DNA of 64,000 nt from Luzula sylvatica (GCA_946800325.1 OX326958.1:12038001-12102000); one strand, 5' to 3'; shown: positions 47,556 to 59,252, counted from the first letter of the stretch. Notes: a model not told the origin generated them from the sequence alone. Numbers and translations: made by a program.

Positions 47556-48999
47556 TTCCTCCTCATCCTCTCGAGTCCGAATCAACGGCCAACGAGGCTT
47601 TCTTTTTGATCACCTTAGAGGACTTAGACAAGGAGATCCTCTATCCCCGCTATTATTTAACCTAGTAGTAGATTCACTACAGAATCTATTGGAAACTTTA
47701 AACCCCATTCTCTCTACTCCCATGAAGTTTGCACCGAAAGCCATGCAATACGCGGATGACACAGTCCTTTTTATAGAGGCGAGACCAATCAATCTCAAAG
47801 TCATATCCCATGCCCTAGAAATTTTTGCGGAACTATCTGGTCTCCAAATAAACTGGTCCAAAACATCCTTTGTGCCAATCGCCATACCGGATGATCTACA
47901 TAGTGTCATCTCAGACATCCTCAAATGCCCCAAAACATCTTTACCAATTACTTATCTCGGAATACCACTCTCTATCCGGAAGCCATCCAAAATATCTTTC
48001 GCACCACTAATTCAAAAAATGAGAAACAAGCTCTCTTCTTGGAAAGGCCTCCTTCTATCTTCAGGAGGACGTTTGACACTAGTCAAATCAGTCCTCAACG
48101 CAATACCAGTTCATTTCATGCAAGTCCTCAAATTACCCCAATGGGTAATTAAGGAAATCAATTCAATTGCTAGAGGATTCCTTTGGAAAGGTGAACAAAA
48201 ATGTCTTGGAGGACACTGTTTAATTAATTGGAATAAAGTCACCTTGCCTAAAGCAAACGGAGGGTTGGGTCTTGCAAATTTAAAACTACAAAACGAAGCT
48301 CTGCTGATGAAGTGGATTCATAAAGCTAATAATGACCAATCCTCGCTCTGGTCTCAAACTCTGGAAGAGTTATATAACTCAACAAACATAATCCATACAT
48401 CAACCTTCCAACAACGACTATCCTCCTTCTTTCTCAAAGATTTGGCTAAACTGGTACCATTGTACAACACCTTCAACTCTATTCCAACCGACGAACCAAT
48501 CGACCCATTACAACCTTTCAAGTCCAAAAATATTTATTCCTTCTTCATAAATCCGGGTGTAACCTGTCCATGGAACACTATGCTTTTTAAAGCTAAGTCC
48601 CCTCTCAAAGTACGTTTTTTTGGTTGGTTAGCCATCCAATCACGTATACTAACGAGCGATAAGTTGCAACAAAGGGGTTGGCCGAATAACCAAGTATGTC
48701 CCTTATGCAAAACAGAAGAAGAGACATCCAAACACCTATTATACGAGTGCGATTTCTCCAAACAAATATGGGATAACCTCTCCGCTAGAATTCTCGACAA
48801 AACTCCCCAATATTCAAATCCAGTCGAATTCTGGTCCTCCTCCAATACCACAAAACTATGGCAAACGGCCTGGTTGGCAATCATATGGAATATTTGGAAA
48901 TCCCGTAATGACGCCATCTTCAGCGACAAAATTCAATCTTCAACACGTGTTTTCAATCTTGCCCTACAAGATACGATCGCCTGGAATAAATACTGCTAG
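47556..48999 (+). pseudogene. LINE ORF2, 3' part: reverse transcriptase catalytic half and C-terminal zinc segment
   Basis: Continues the ORF2 frame exactly across the copia insertion, the first codon being shared with the TSD. Motif B LRQGDPLSPLLFN is followed by the catalytic YADDTVLF (about 47748-47771), YLGIPL and the thumb region. A C-terminal segment with CPLCKTEEETSKHLLYEC is the zf-RVT Cys/His cluster of plant L1 elements. The frame stays open to the stop at 48997-48999. This half is intact but separated from its N-terminal half by 8.2 kb. Confidence 0.93.
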
Positions 49000-49181
49000 A
49001 AGTTCTTTGCTTATCATTAGCAATGTAGCGTTTAGGGTAGTCTCTTAGGTTACTCTTTACTTTTTCAAACGGTCCAAATAGATATGTAATAAATCTATCG
49101 ACCATTGTATGTTGTAACACTTCCTTTTGATCTAATATATTTGAGGCATCGACACATTGTCGTTCCTCCTTCAAAAAAAAT
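49000..49181 (+). other. LINE 3' UTR and A tail
   Basis: About 170 bp of non-coding sequence ending in A8 (49173-49180), followed by the 14 bp target-site duplication. Confidence 0.85.
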
Positions 49182-50645
49182 TAGTTAAGGAAGGTAGTTT
49201 TTTAGTCAGATAGTCAATTAGTTAGTTAGTTAGTGGGTATGTAGGAAGGTAGTTAGTTAGTTCGTTAATTACTTAGTTAATAGGTATGGAGGAAGGTTGT
49301 TAATTACTTACTTAGTTATGTAGTTAGTTCGTTCGTTAGTTAGTTTGTTAGATTGTTTGTTTGTTAGGTAGTTCGTTAGTTAGTTAGTTAATTAGTTAGT
49401 TAGTTAGTGAGTTAATTAGTTAGTAGGTATGTTGGAAGGTAATTAGTAAATTAGTTAATTAGTTAGTTAGTTAATTAGTTAGTTAATAGGTATGTATGAA
49501 GGTAGTTAGTTAGTTAGTTAGTTAATTAGTTAGTTAGTTAGCTATAGTTACTCAGTTAGGTAGTTAGTGGTTAGTTAGTTAGTTAGTTAGTTAGTTAATT
49601 TGGTAGTTAGTTAATTAGTTAGTTGGTTAATCAGTTAGTGGGTATGTAGGATGGTAGTTAGTAAGTTTGTTAGTTAGTTCATTACTTAGTTTGTTAGTTA
49701 GTTAATAGGTACGTAGGAAGGTAGTTAGTTAGTAAGTTAGTATGTTAGTTAGTTAGTTAGTTAGTTAGTTAGTGGGTATGTAGGAATGTAGTTAGTTTGT
49801 TGGTCATTTAGTTAGTTAGCTAGTAGTTAGTTAGATAGTTAGTTAATTAGTTAGTTATTTAATTAGTTAGTTAGATGGTTAGTGGGTATGTAGATATGTA
49901 GGTAGTTAGTTAGTTAGTTAGTTAGCAATTGGTTAGCTAGTTTGTTAGTTAGTTAATTTGTTCGTTAGTCAGTTAGTTAGTGGGTATGTAGGAAGTTAGT
50001 TAGTTAGTTAGTTAGTTAGTAAGTTAGTCAGTGGGTATATAGGAAGTTGTTAGTTGCTTTTTTAATTAGTTAGTTAGTTAGTTAGTTCATTCGTTATTTA
50101 TTCAATAGGTATGTAGTTAGTTAGTTAGTTAGTTAGTTATTTAGTAGTTAGTTCGTTAGTTATTTAGTTAGTTAGTTAGTTAGTCAATTTATTAGTTAGT
50201 TAGTTAGTGGGTATGTAGGAAGGTAGTTAACTAGTTAGTTTGTTAGTTAGTTAGTCAGTCAGATAGTTAGGTAGTTAGTCAGTCAGTTAGTTAATACTAA
50301 TGTAGGAATGTAGTTTGTTTGTTCGTTCGTTAGTTAGTTAGTTAGTTAGTTTGTTTGTTAGTTAATAAGTATGTAGGAAGGTAGTTAGTTAGTTAGTTAG
50401 TTAGCTAGTAGTTAGTTAGTTAGTTAGTTGGTTAGTTAGTTAATTTGTTAGTTAATTAGTTAGTTAGTTAGTCAGTTAGACTTGTCTATGTAGGAATTTT
50501 GTAAGTTATTTAGTTAGTTAGTTAGTTAGTTAGTGGGTATGTAGGAACGTAATTAATTAGTGAGGTATGTAGTTAGTTAGTTAGTTAGTGAGTGGGTATC
50601 TATGAAGGTAGTTAGTTAGTTAGTGAGTTAGTTAGCTAGTAATTT
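49182..50645. repeat. Degenerate (TTAG)n array, block 6
   Basis: Start of the second copy of the 17538-21590 segment, in the same orientation. It ends at the 15 bp SINE target site. Confidence 0.95.
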
Positions 50646-50855
50646 TTTTTTGAGTAAATTCGGAGAGGGCTCAAAGTCCCCCTTCCAAACACAATCTCCT
50701 TTTTTTTTTATTTTTTATTACAAACCCGTAGGCCACACACTCTATTCACTCATTTAACATTTAATCTATAATCCAGTGTCCCCGTCGGGAATCGAACCCC
50801 ACACCTCTCGCTCCCTAGCCAAGAGGTGTGACCAACTAGGCTAACTCTAGTTGGC
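50646..50855 (-). mobile_element. tRNA-derived SINE, 210 bp
   Basis: Flanked by a perfect 15 bp TSD, GTTAGCTAGTAATTT (50631-50645 and 50856-50870). On the minus strand it has a tRNA-like head with a polymerase III A box TAGCCTAGTTGG (50832-50843) and a B box GGTTCGATTCC (50788-50798), then an unrelated body with an A-rich tract, and an A tail at the 50646 end. The boxes suggest it was transcribed by polymerase III and moved by a LINE's enzymes. The counterpart at about 18979-18993 has the target site once and no SINE, proving insertion after the duplication. Confidence 0.93.
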
Positions 50856-51348
50856 GTTAGCTAGTAATTTAGTTAGTTAGTTAATATGTATGTAGAAAGG
50901 TAGCTAGCTAGTTAGCTAGTTAGTTAGTTCGTTAGTTAGCTAGTAGTTAGTTCGTGGGTAGGTAGGAAGGTAGTTAGTTAGCCAGTTTCCTAGTTAATTA
51001 GTATGTAGGAATGTAGTTAGTTAGTTAGTGGGTATGTAGTTAGTTAGTTAGTTAGTTAGTCAGTTTGTTAGTCAGTGAGTATGAAGGAAGGTAGTTAGTT
51101 AATTAGTTAGTTACTAAATTAGTTAGTTAGTTAGTTAATAGGTATTAATGAAGGTAGTTAGTTAGGTTAGTTAGTTAGATAATTACTTAATTATCTAGTT
51201 AGTTAGTCAGTTAGTTATATTGTTAGTTAGTGGGTATGTAGGAAGGTTGTTGGTTAGTTAGTCAGTTAGTCACGTAGTTAGGTAGTTAGGTAGTTAGTTT
51301 GTCAGTTAGTTAATAGGCATGTCGGAAAGTAGTTAGTGAGTTAGTTAG

Positions 51349-51390
<42 letters not shown>

Positions 51391-51892
51391 ATAGGAATGT
51401 GGGAAGGTAGGTAGTTAGTTATTTAGTTAGTTAGCTAATAGTTAGTTAGTTAATTAGTTAATTAGTTAATTAGTTAGTTAGTGGGTATGTAGGAAAGTAG
51501 TTGAATAGTCATTTAGTTAGTTAGCTAGTAGTTAGTTAGTTAGTTAGTCAATTAGTTAGTTATTTAATTAGTTAGTTAGTTGGTTAGTGGGTATGTAGGT
51601 AGGTATGTAGTTAGTTTTTAGTTAAAAGGTAGTTAGTCAGTAAGTAAGTTAGTTTGTTAGTTAATTAGTCAGTTAGTTAGTTCGTTAGTGGATATGTAGG
51701 AAGTTAGTTACTTAGTTAGTTATATAGTTATTAAGTTAATGGGTATGTAGTTAGTTGCTTAGTTAGTTAGTTAGTTAGTGGGTATGTCGGATGAGAGTTA
51801 GTTAGTTAGTCAGTTAGTTAGTTATTTAATAGGTATGTAGTCGGTTAGTTAGTTAGTGAGTTAGTTAGTTAGTTATTTAGTAGTTAGTTAGT

Positions 51893-51923
<31 letters not shown>

Positions 51924-51927
51924 GAAG

Positions 51928-51966
<39 letters not shown>

Positions 51967-51995
51967 CTTAATAGGAATGTGGGAAGGTATGTAGG

Positions 51996-52037
<42 letters not shown>

Positions 52038-52069
52038 GTTTGTTAGTTAGTTAGTTAGTTAGGAAGATT

Positions 52070-52109
<40 letters not shown>

Positions 52110-52741
52110 ATATGAATGTGGGAAGGTGGCTAGTTAGTTATTTAGTTAGTTAGCTAATAGTTAGTTAGTTAGTTATTTAGTTTGTTAGTTAGTTAATAGG
52201 TATGTAGGAACGTAGTTAGTCAGTTAGTTAGTTAGTGGGTATGTTGGAAGGTAGTTAGCAAGTCAGTTAGTGGGTATGTAGGAAAGTAGTTAGTTTGCTA
52301 GTTAATTAGTTAGTTAGTTAGTTAGCTAGTAGTTAGTTTGTTAGTTAGTTATTTGCTTAGTTAGTTAGCTAGTAGTTAGTTAGTTAGTTAGTTAACTAGT
52401 TAGTTAGTTCATTAGTTAGTCAGTTACTAAGTTTGTTAGTTAGTGGGTATGTAGGAAGGTAGTTGTATAGTTAGTTAGTTAGTTAGTAGGTATGCAGGAA
52501 TGTAGTTAGTTATTTACTTGGTTAGTTAGTTAGTGAGTGCGTATTTAGGAAGGTAGGTAGTTAGTTAGTTAGTTAGTAAGTTAGTTAGTTAATAGGTATG
52601 TTGGAAGGTTGTTAGTTAGTTAGTTTGTTTGTTAATTAGTTAGTTACTTAGTTAGTTAGGTAGTGGGTATGTAGAAAAGTAGCTAGTTAATTAGATAGTT
52701 AGTTAGTTAGTTAATAGGTATATAGCGAGTTAGTTAGTTAG

Positions 52742-52788
<47 letters not shown>

Positions 52789-52938
52789 ATTAATTAGTTA
52801 GTTAGTTAGTTAGTTAGTTAGTGGGTATGTAGGAAGGTAGTCAGTTAGTTAGTTAGTCAGTTAGGTACTTAATAGGTATGTAGGAAGGTAGGTAGTTAGT
52901 TATTTATATAGTTAGTTAGCTAATAGTTAGTTAGTTGA

Positions 52939-52986
<48 letters not shown>

Positions 52987-53392
52987 ATAGTTAGTTAGTT
53001 AATAGGTATGTAGGAAAGTAGTTAGTTAGTGAGTTATCTAGTCGTTAGTTAGTTAGTTAGTTAATTAGTTAGTCAGTTTGCTAGTTGTTAGTTAGTTAGA
53101 TAGTTAGTTAATTCATTCGTTACTTAGTTTGTTAGTTAGTTAATTGGTAGGTGGGAAGGTAGTTAGTTAGTAAGTTAGTCAGTTAGTTAGTTAGTTAGTT
53201 AGTTAGTGGGTATGTAGGAATGTAGTTAGTTTGTTAGTCATTTAGTTAGTTAGCTAGTAGTTAGTTAGTTAGTTAGTTAATTAGTTAGTTATTTAATAAG
53301 TTAGTTATTTAATAAGTTAGTTTGTTGGTTAGTGGGTATGTAGGTAGGTAGGTAGTTAGTTATTTAGTTAGCAGGTAGTTAGTTAGTTAGTA

Positions 53393-53425
<33 letters not shown>

Positions 53426-53588
53426 ATTTGTTAGTTAATTAGTTAGTTAGTGGATATGTAGGAAGGTAGTCAGTTAGTTAGTTAGTTAGATAAATAGTTA
53501 GTTAGTTAGTTAATAGGTATGTAGGTAGGTAGCTAGCTAGCTAGCTAGTTAGTTAGTTAGTTAATTAGTCAGGTAGGTAGTTGGCAAG

Positions 53589-53632
<44 letters not shown>

Positions 53633-53786
53633 GGGTATGTACAAAGATAGGTAGTTAGTAAGTTATTATTTATGTAGAAAATTAGTTAGTTAGTTACTTA
53701 TTTAGTATGTAGGAACGTAGTTAGTTAATTAGTTAGGTAGTTGGTTAGTTTGTTAGTTAGTTAATAAGTACATAGGATTGCAGTTG

Positions 53787-53819
<33 letters not shown>

Positions 53820-54705
53820 GTAGTTAGTTAATGCGTATGTATGAAGGTAGTTACTTAGTTACTTACTTAGTGAGCTAATTAGTTAATAGGTATATTGGAA
53901 GGTAGGTAGTTAGTTAGTTAGTTAGTTAGTTAGTTAATCAGATAGTTAGTTAGTCAATTAGTTAGGAAGATAGTTAGTTAGTTAGTTAATTAGTTAGTTA
54001 ATTAGTTAGCGGGTATGTAGGAAGGTAGTTAGTTAGTTCGTTAGTTAGTTCGTTTGTTAGCTAGTTTGTTAGTTAATTAGTTGGTGGGTATGTAGGAAGT
54101 TAGGTAGTTAGTTATTTAGTTTGCTAGTTAACTAGTAGTTAGTTAGTTAGTTATTTAATTAGTTAGTTAATTAATTAGTTAGTTAGTTAGTTAGTTAGGT
54201 AATTAGTTAGTTAGTTAGTTAGTTAGTTAGTGGGTACGTAGGAAGGTAGTTAGTTAGTCAGTTAGTTAGTTAGTTAGTTCGTTCGTTAGTTCGTTAGTTA
54301 GTTAGTTAGTTAGTTAATATGTATGTAGGAAGGTAGTTAGTTAGTCAGTTAGTTTCATAGTTAGTGTGTATGTAGGAAGGGACTCAGTTAGTAAGTTAGT
54401 TAGTTAGTTAATAAGTATGTAGGAAGGTAATTAGTTAGTTTGTTAGTTAGTTAATTAGTCAGTTAGTTAGTTAGTTAGTTGGTTAGCGGGTATGCAGTTA
54501 GTCAGTCAGTTTGTTAGTGGGTAGGAAGGAAGGTAGTTAGTTAGTCAGTCAGTTAGTTAGTTAGTTAGTTAGTCAATTAATAAGTATGTAGGAAGTTAGT
54601 TTGTTAGTTAGTTAGTTAGTTAGTTAGTTAGCTAGTAGTTAATTAGTTAGTTAATTAGTAAGTTAGTTTGTTAGTGCGTAGGTAGGAAGGTAGTTAGTTA
54701 GTTAA

Positions 54706-54736
<31 letters not shown>

Positions 54737-54902
54737 ATTAGTTAGTTATTTAGTTAGTTAGTTTGTTAGTAGGGAGTGAGTTAGTTTGTTAATTAGTTAG
54801 TTAATTAGTTAGTGGGTATGTAGGAAGGTAATAAGTTAGCTAGTTAGATAGTTACTTAGTTAGTATGTAGGAAGGTAAGGAGTTAGTTAGTTAGTTAGTG
54901 GG

Positions 54903-54936
<34 letters not shown>

Positions 54937-55592
54937 ATAGGTATGTAGGAAAGTAGTTAGTTAGTTAGTTAATTAGTTAGTTTGTTAGATTTGTTATCTA
55001 GTAGTTAGTTAGTTAATTAATTAGTTTGTCATTGGGTTAGTTAGTTAGTTAGTTAGTTAGTTAATTAGTTCTTTTGTTAATCAGTTAGTGAGTTAGTTAG
55101 TTAGTTAGTTAGTGAGTGGGTATGTAGGAAGGTAGTTAGTTGTATAGTTAGTTAGTTGTATAGTTAGTTAGTTAGTTAGTTAGTTAATAGGTATGTAGGA
55201 AGGTGGTTAGTTACTTAGTTATTTAATAGGTATGTTGCAAGGTAGTTAGTTAGCTAGGTAGTTGGTTAGTTTATTAGTTAGTTAATAAGTATGTAGGATT
55301 GCAGTTAGTTAGTTAGCTAGTTAGTTAGTTAGTTAGTATATAGGAAGGTAGTTAGTAAGTTAGTTAGTTGATTGTAAGGTATGTCGCAAGGTAGTTAGTT
55401 AGTTATTTAGTATGTAGGAACGTAGTTAGTTAATTAGTTAGGTAGTTGGTTAGTTTGTTAGTTAGTTAATAAGTACGTTGGATTGCAGTTAGTTAGTTAG
55501 TTAGTTAGTTAGTTAGGAAGGTAGTTAGTAAGTTAGTTAGTTAGTTGTAAGGTATGTAGGAAGGTAGGGAGTAAGTCAGTTAGTGAGTTAGT
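50856..55592. repeat. Degenerate (TTAG)n array, block 7, and right end of the array
   Basis: About 4.7 kb of array. Repeats with GTAAGGTATGTAGGAAGG and TTGGATTGCAG-like spacers near 53.7-55.6 kb resemble 29.9-30.2 kb. The array ends at about 55592, where sequence changes abruptly to single-copy AT-rich DNA. Confidence 0.95.
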
Positions 55593-56770
55593 TTAGACCT
55601 AGTTCATTTTGTCTCTTGAAGACATACCATATCGCACAAGGACTCTCTAATTTGGTCTTTAATTAGGTTACATTTTTCTCCAAAAGTGAAAGCTAAACAT
55701 GTGAAATATTCATATTTTAAGTTTTCGCGAAACTCTGAAATTGAAGGTTAATACGAGCGAGGTATTCATATTTTAAGTTCCGTAAAAACTCAAAAAATAA
55801 GGATTATATATGCAAAAATTCATATGTAATTTTTCGCACGAAAAAACGTTGACATCGAAGGCTATAAAAACATGAAAAATATTTCATACTTTTAAGTTTT
55901 CTCAAGTACTCCGAAGATAAAGGTTGATACATGTCAAAGATTTGCATTTTAAATTTTCGCAACCTCCTAAATTGAATGCTAATACATCTGAATTCGCAGC
56001 TGTCCATTTTAAGATTATGCTCAAAATCTCAAAAACCCAATGCTAGTGCTAGTAATGCATGTGAAATATTCATTTTTATGTTTTTCGCTTAAATTGAAGG
56101 TTATACAAGTGAAATATTTTAGTATTTAAGTTTTCGTAAAAACTCTAAAAATGAAACTTGATACATGCAAAATATTTTAATTTTAATTTTTTGCAAAAAT
56201 TTCAACATTGGTTTCTTATGCAAAGAAGCCTTCAAATTGATTGTTGACGAGATTTTGCGAGTAAAATAACCTTTTAATTTTACAAAACTAAAATACAATA
56301 AAAAGATAATTGAATGTTATAAATAACTAAACATATAATTTCTTATGCAAAGAAAAGAATAAAAAATCCAAAGAATCAAGCATTTTATTACGAAACCAAA
56401 CCAGACAAAGTTTACCAATCCGTCTGTACATTGATTTTTCTTTTTTCTTTTTTCTCCCCTCAAACTACATGAATACGATCATATTTACGCATCACAAACA
56501 CATCCAAAAAAAACAAATAAAAGGCGAAAAATGCAAGCTCACAACCAAACCCGCACGGCTTTATAAAATAAATACAAACAACTCAAACAACCTAAAAAAA
56601 TAATAATAAACAAATGCCAACGAAATGAAGAAAAAAAAAACTAACTTTCGGCTCCCACGAACCATGAAAAAGAAAAAAAAACTCGAGAGCAAAAGCTTCA
56701 ATACACAGATGAAGCCTTAAACTCAACAGGACTAATAAATATAATTTTTTTAAACTTTTTAATTAAGTTT
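55593..56770. other. Intergenic region downstream of villin
   Basis: AT-rich spacer between the array and the villin stop codon. The left half holds a decayed minisatellite (listed separately). The right half (about 56216-56700) shows nothing recognisable. The villin 3' UTR and poly(A) site should lie within the few hundred bases below 56770, but no clear signal was identified. Short ORFs here lack any motif. Confidence 0.6.
55690..56215. repeat. Decayed minisatellite, about 60 bp period
   Basis: About eight diverged units built around GTGAAATATTCATATTTTAAG followed by TTTTCGC, a run of As with CTC, then TTGAAGGTTAATACA. Clear starts lie near 55701, 55762, 55885, 56070 and 56110. Units vary in length and sequence. 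No coding capacity. Confidence 0.65.
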
Positions 56771-59215
56771 TTAGAAAAGATAAAGCGCGATTTTGAGCCT
56801 ATTTTGCTTCCATTTCGGTAATTTCACAAACGCGCTCCTCGTCATCCCAAACTTCTCCTTGAACTCCTCCTTCGACAAGTACGTCTACATCACAACACAA
56901 ATCAAATTCCATTCATTTATTCATCATTTAATAACCATTATTTATTTATTTTTAAAAGAAATTACCTCGCGTTTGGTGCTATCAATATCGATAATCGGGT
57001 CTGACGCATTGGTATTGATGCGGTCGTAAGGGTAAATTACCAAACCGTCCTCGTCTTCTCCTCCTGCCTCTTCTTCCTTCGATTCCTCCTTTATCGACTC
57101 CGATACGCTATTACTGCCCTCCACCTTTCCTTTCCCTTCTATATATTCCATACAAAAAATTACTAAAAATTAACAACTATAAATTGGGAGATTTAAATAT
57201 TTACCCTTTTTGAACTTGAAATTACATATTTACCCATCTTAAAATTAAAATATCATAGTTACCCTTTCATAAATCTAAAATATAATATTTACCCAAAAAT
57301 TAAAAACCATCCAATTTCTCCGTTAAAACTAACGGTCAACATTTAAAATTACTATTTTACCCTTCTAAAAACCAAAAATATCATATTTACCCTTTTAAAA
57401 ATCATATTTACCCTTCTAAAAGGGTAAATATGATATTTTTATTTTTAAATGTTGACCGTTTGTTTTAACGGAGAAACTAGATGGTTTTTAATATTTGGGT
57501 AAATATGATAATTTTATTTTTAAGAAGGGTAAATATGTAAATCCCCCTTATAAATTTATTAATAAGAAATAAAGAAAAGAATATACCTTTGACGAGTTTA
57601 GGAATGAGCATTTGAGGAGGTCGGTCCTTGGGGGATTCCTGCGGGACCGACTTCGGATACAACTTCTTAACGACAGGTGGCGGGGTAGACAAATTACGGG
57701 TATCGGATTTCTCGAAATTGGCAGCCAGAGCACTGAAAGCGGGCGAGCGTCCGCGGACCCGTACCCGCTCCGGACTGAAAGTCACGCTTCTGGAACGTTG
57801 CGAGGACGATGACGTGGCGGACGAGTTGGCGTTCGAGGGTACGATCGATCGGTTTCTTCCGCTGTGCGTCGATGCTTGTGCGGATCTCCTCTTCGGTTTC
57901 TGTAAAATTTGAGGGTTTTGTTATTTTGTGATTTGGTCCTTGTAAATTTGTTTAATTAGTTTGTGAGAATTAATGTAATGTACCTCCATTGTTGGGGCGG
58001 AACCGTTTTTGAGAATTGAGAATTTTCTTTCGAATGAGTTTCCGTGCATCTGGTAAATGAAATAAGTATAGTTAGTAAACAGAATAAATAAGTCGAGAAT
58101 AAATATTTATTTATTTATTTAATTACCAAAGATTTGGAGGGGTCCCAAGTGAAAAAGCGCGTGAAGAAAGAAGGCTCCCATCCCTCGCTCATGACGAATA
58201 ACGGAGTCTCTTTCGATACCTTCTCCATATGCAAATCGAGCTCTAGAAATTTCTATATTGAAAAAAGAAATAGTAATTAAATTAAATTAAATTAATTAAA
58301 AGAAAAAGAGGAATTGTTTGGAAGTTAGTTACCTCGCCAAGAGTCAAAGCTTGAGGTTTTAATTTCGAGTCGACATTTTGACCGACCCAAACGAATACGT
58401 GGACGCGACAATCCAATATGAAAATATCTTCGGTCATTAAATCGTCTTGAGTGAAATTATAAATCTCTTTCACCTTCAAATTCCCTTTAAAAATACTCAC
58501 AAAAGAAAACCATCATAAATAGATTATTAACAAATAAAACGGTATATCGGAACATTAACAAATAAAACGGTATATCGTAAATAAATAACTAAATATACCT
58601 TTGGAGAGAGTAGAGGAGAAGAGATGAGGTTCGCCTTCTTGATCTTTCGCGATTTTCTTGCTCGGATATTCCGTTTTGCCCCCTAATATATTCCAAAATT
58701 GCTCACTCTCCGCACCTTCCTTTTGCGTCTTCGTTTGCAAATTCGGCTACGAAAAATTAACAAAAATTAATAAAATTAAAAGAACGAAAATAAAAATAAA
58801 AATAGTATTAAATAATACCTTGATTATATCGATTTGTCTTTCGACTAATTCTTGATCAAGAGGAGTGCTCAAACCTCCACTCCAAGTAAACACAGTATTT
58901 CCATCGTGTAATATATACGAATACGACGAATTTAAAGACGAACTCACCTAATAATAATTATTATAATAATAATAATAATAATTTAAAATTATATATTTAA
59001 AATAATAAATAAAAGTAAAAAATGGACATACAGGATCGACTTGAATTAATTGCATGTTATCGGGTCCGGATCCTTGGACCCGAAACAACGCAACCCCTTC
59101 TTCAGAATAAGTATCGTCAGTAATTTCATTCTCTTTAATATAATTCTTATATCCCGTGCTTAATCCACCCTGTATCAAACGAAATTATTTTTAGAAATAT
59201 ATTTATTAGAATTCG

Positions 59216-59252
<37 letters not shown>

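Larger units (their letters stand above)
36838..49181 (+). mobile_element. 5'-truncated L1-type LINE, split by a copia element
   Basis: About 4.15 kb of non-LTR retrotransposon once the copia insertion at 39362-47550 is removed. It has the C-terminal part of ORF1, an ORF2 with endonuclease, reverse transcriptase and a zinc-binding RNase-H-region segment, a short 3' UTR and a terminal A8. A 14 bp TSD, TAGTTAAGGAAGGT, flanks it (36824-36837 and 49182-49195), the mark of target-primed reverse transcription. The truncated 5' end is also typical. The unfilled site is preserved at about 17538-17551. ORF2 has one in-frame TAG and the copia insertion, so this copy is dead. Confidence 0.93.
49182..53460. 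repeat. About 4.05 kb array segment (plus SINE), second copy of a distant duplication
   Basis: Matches 17538-21590 landmark by landmark, interrupted only by the SINE at 50646-50855. The left edge of the match coincides, within the resolution of the repeat, with the LINE insertion site. The right edge is near 53460, where the copies diverge. Confidence 0.8.

Noticed and set aside
5655..55592. TTAG array as interstitial telomere repeat
   Set aside because: Plant telomeres are TTTAGGG; here the unit is TTAG with no GGG triplets in register.
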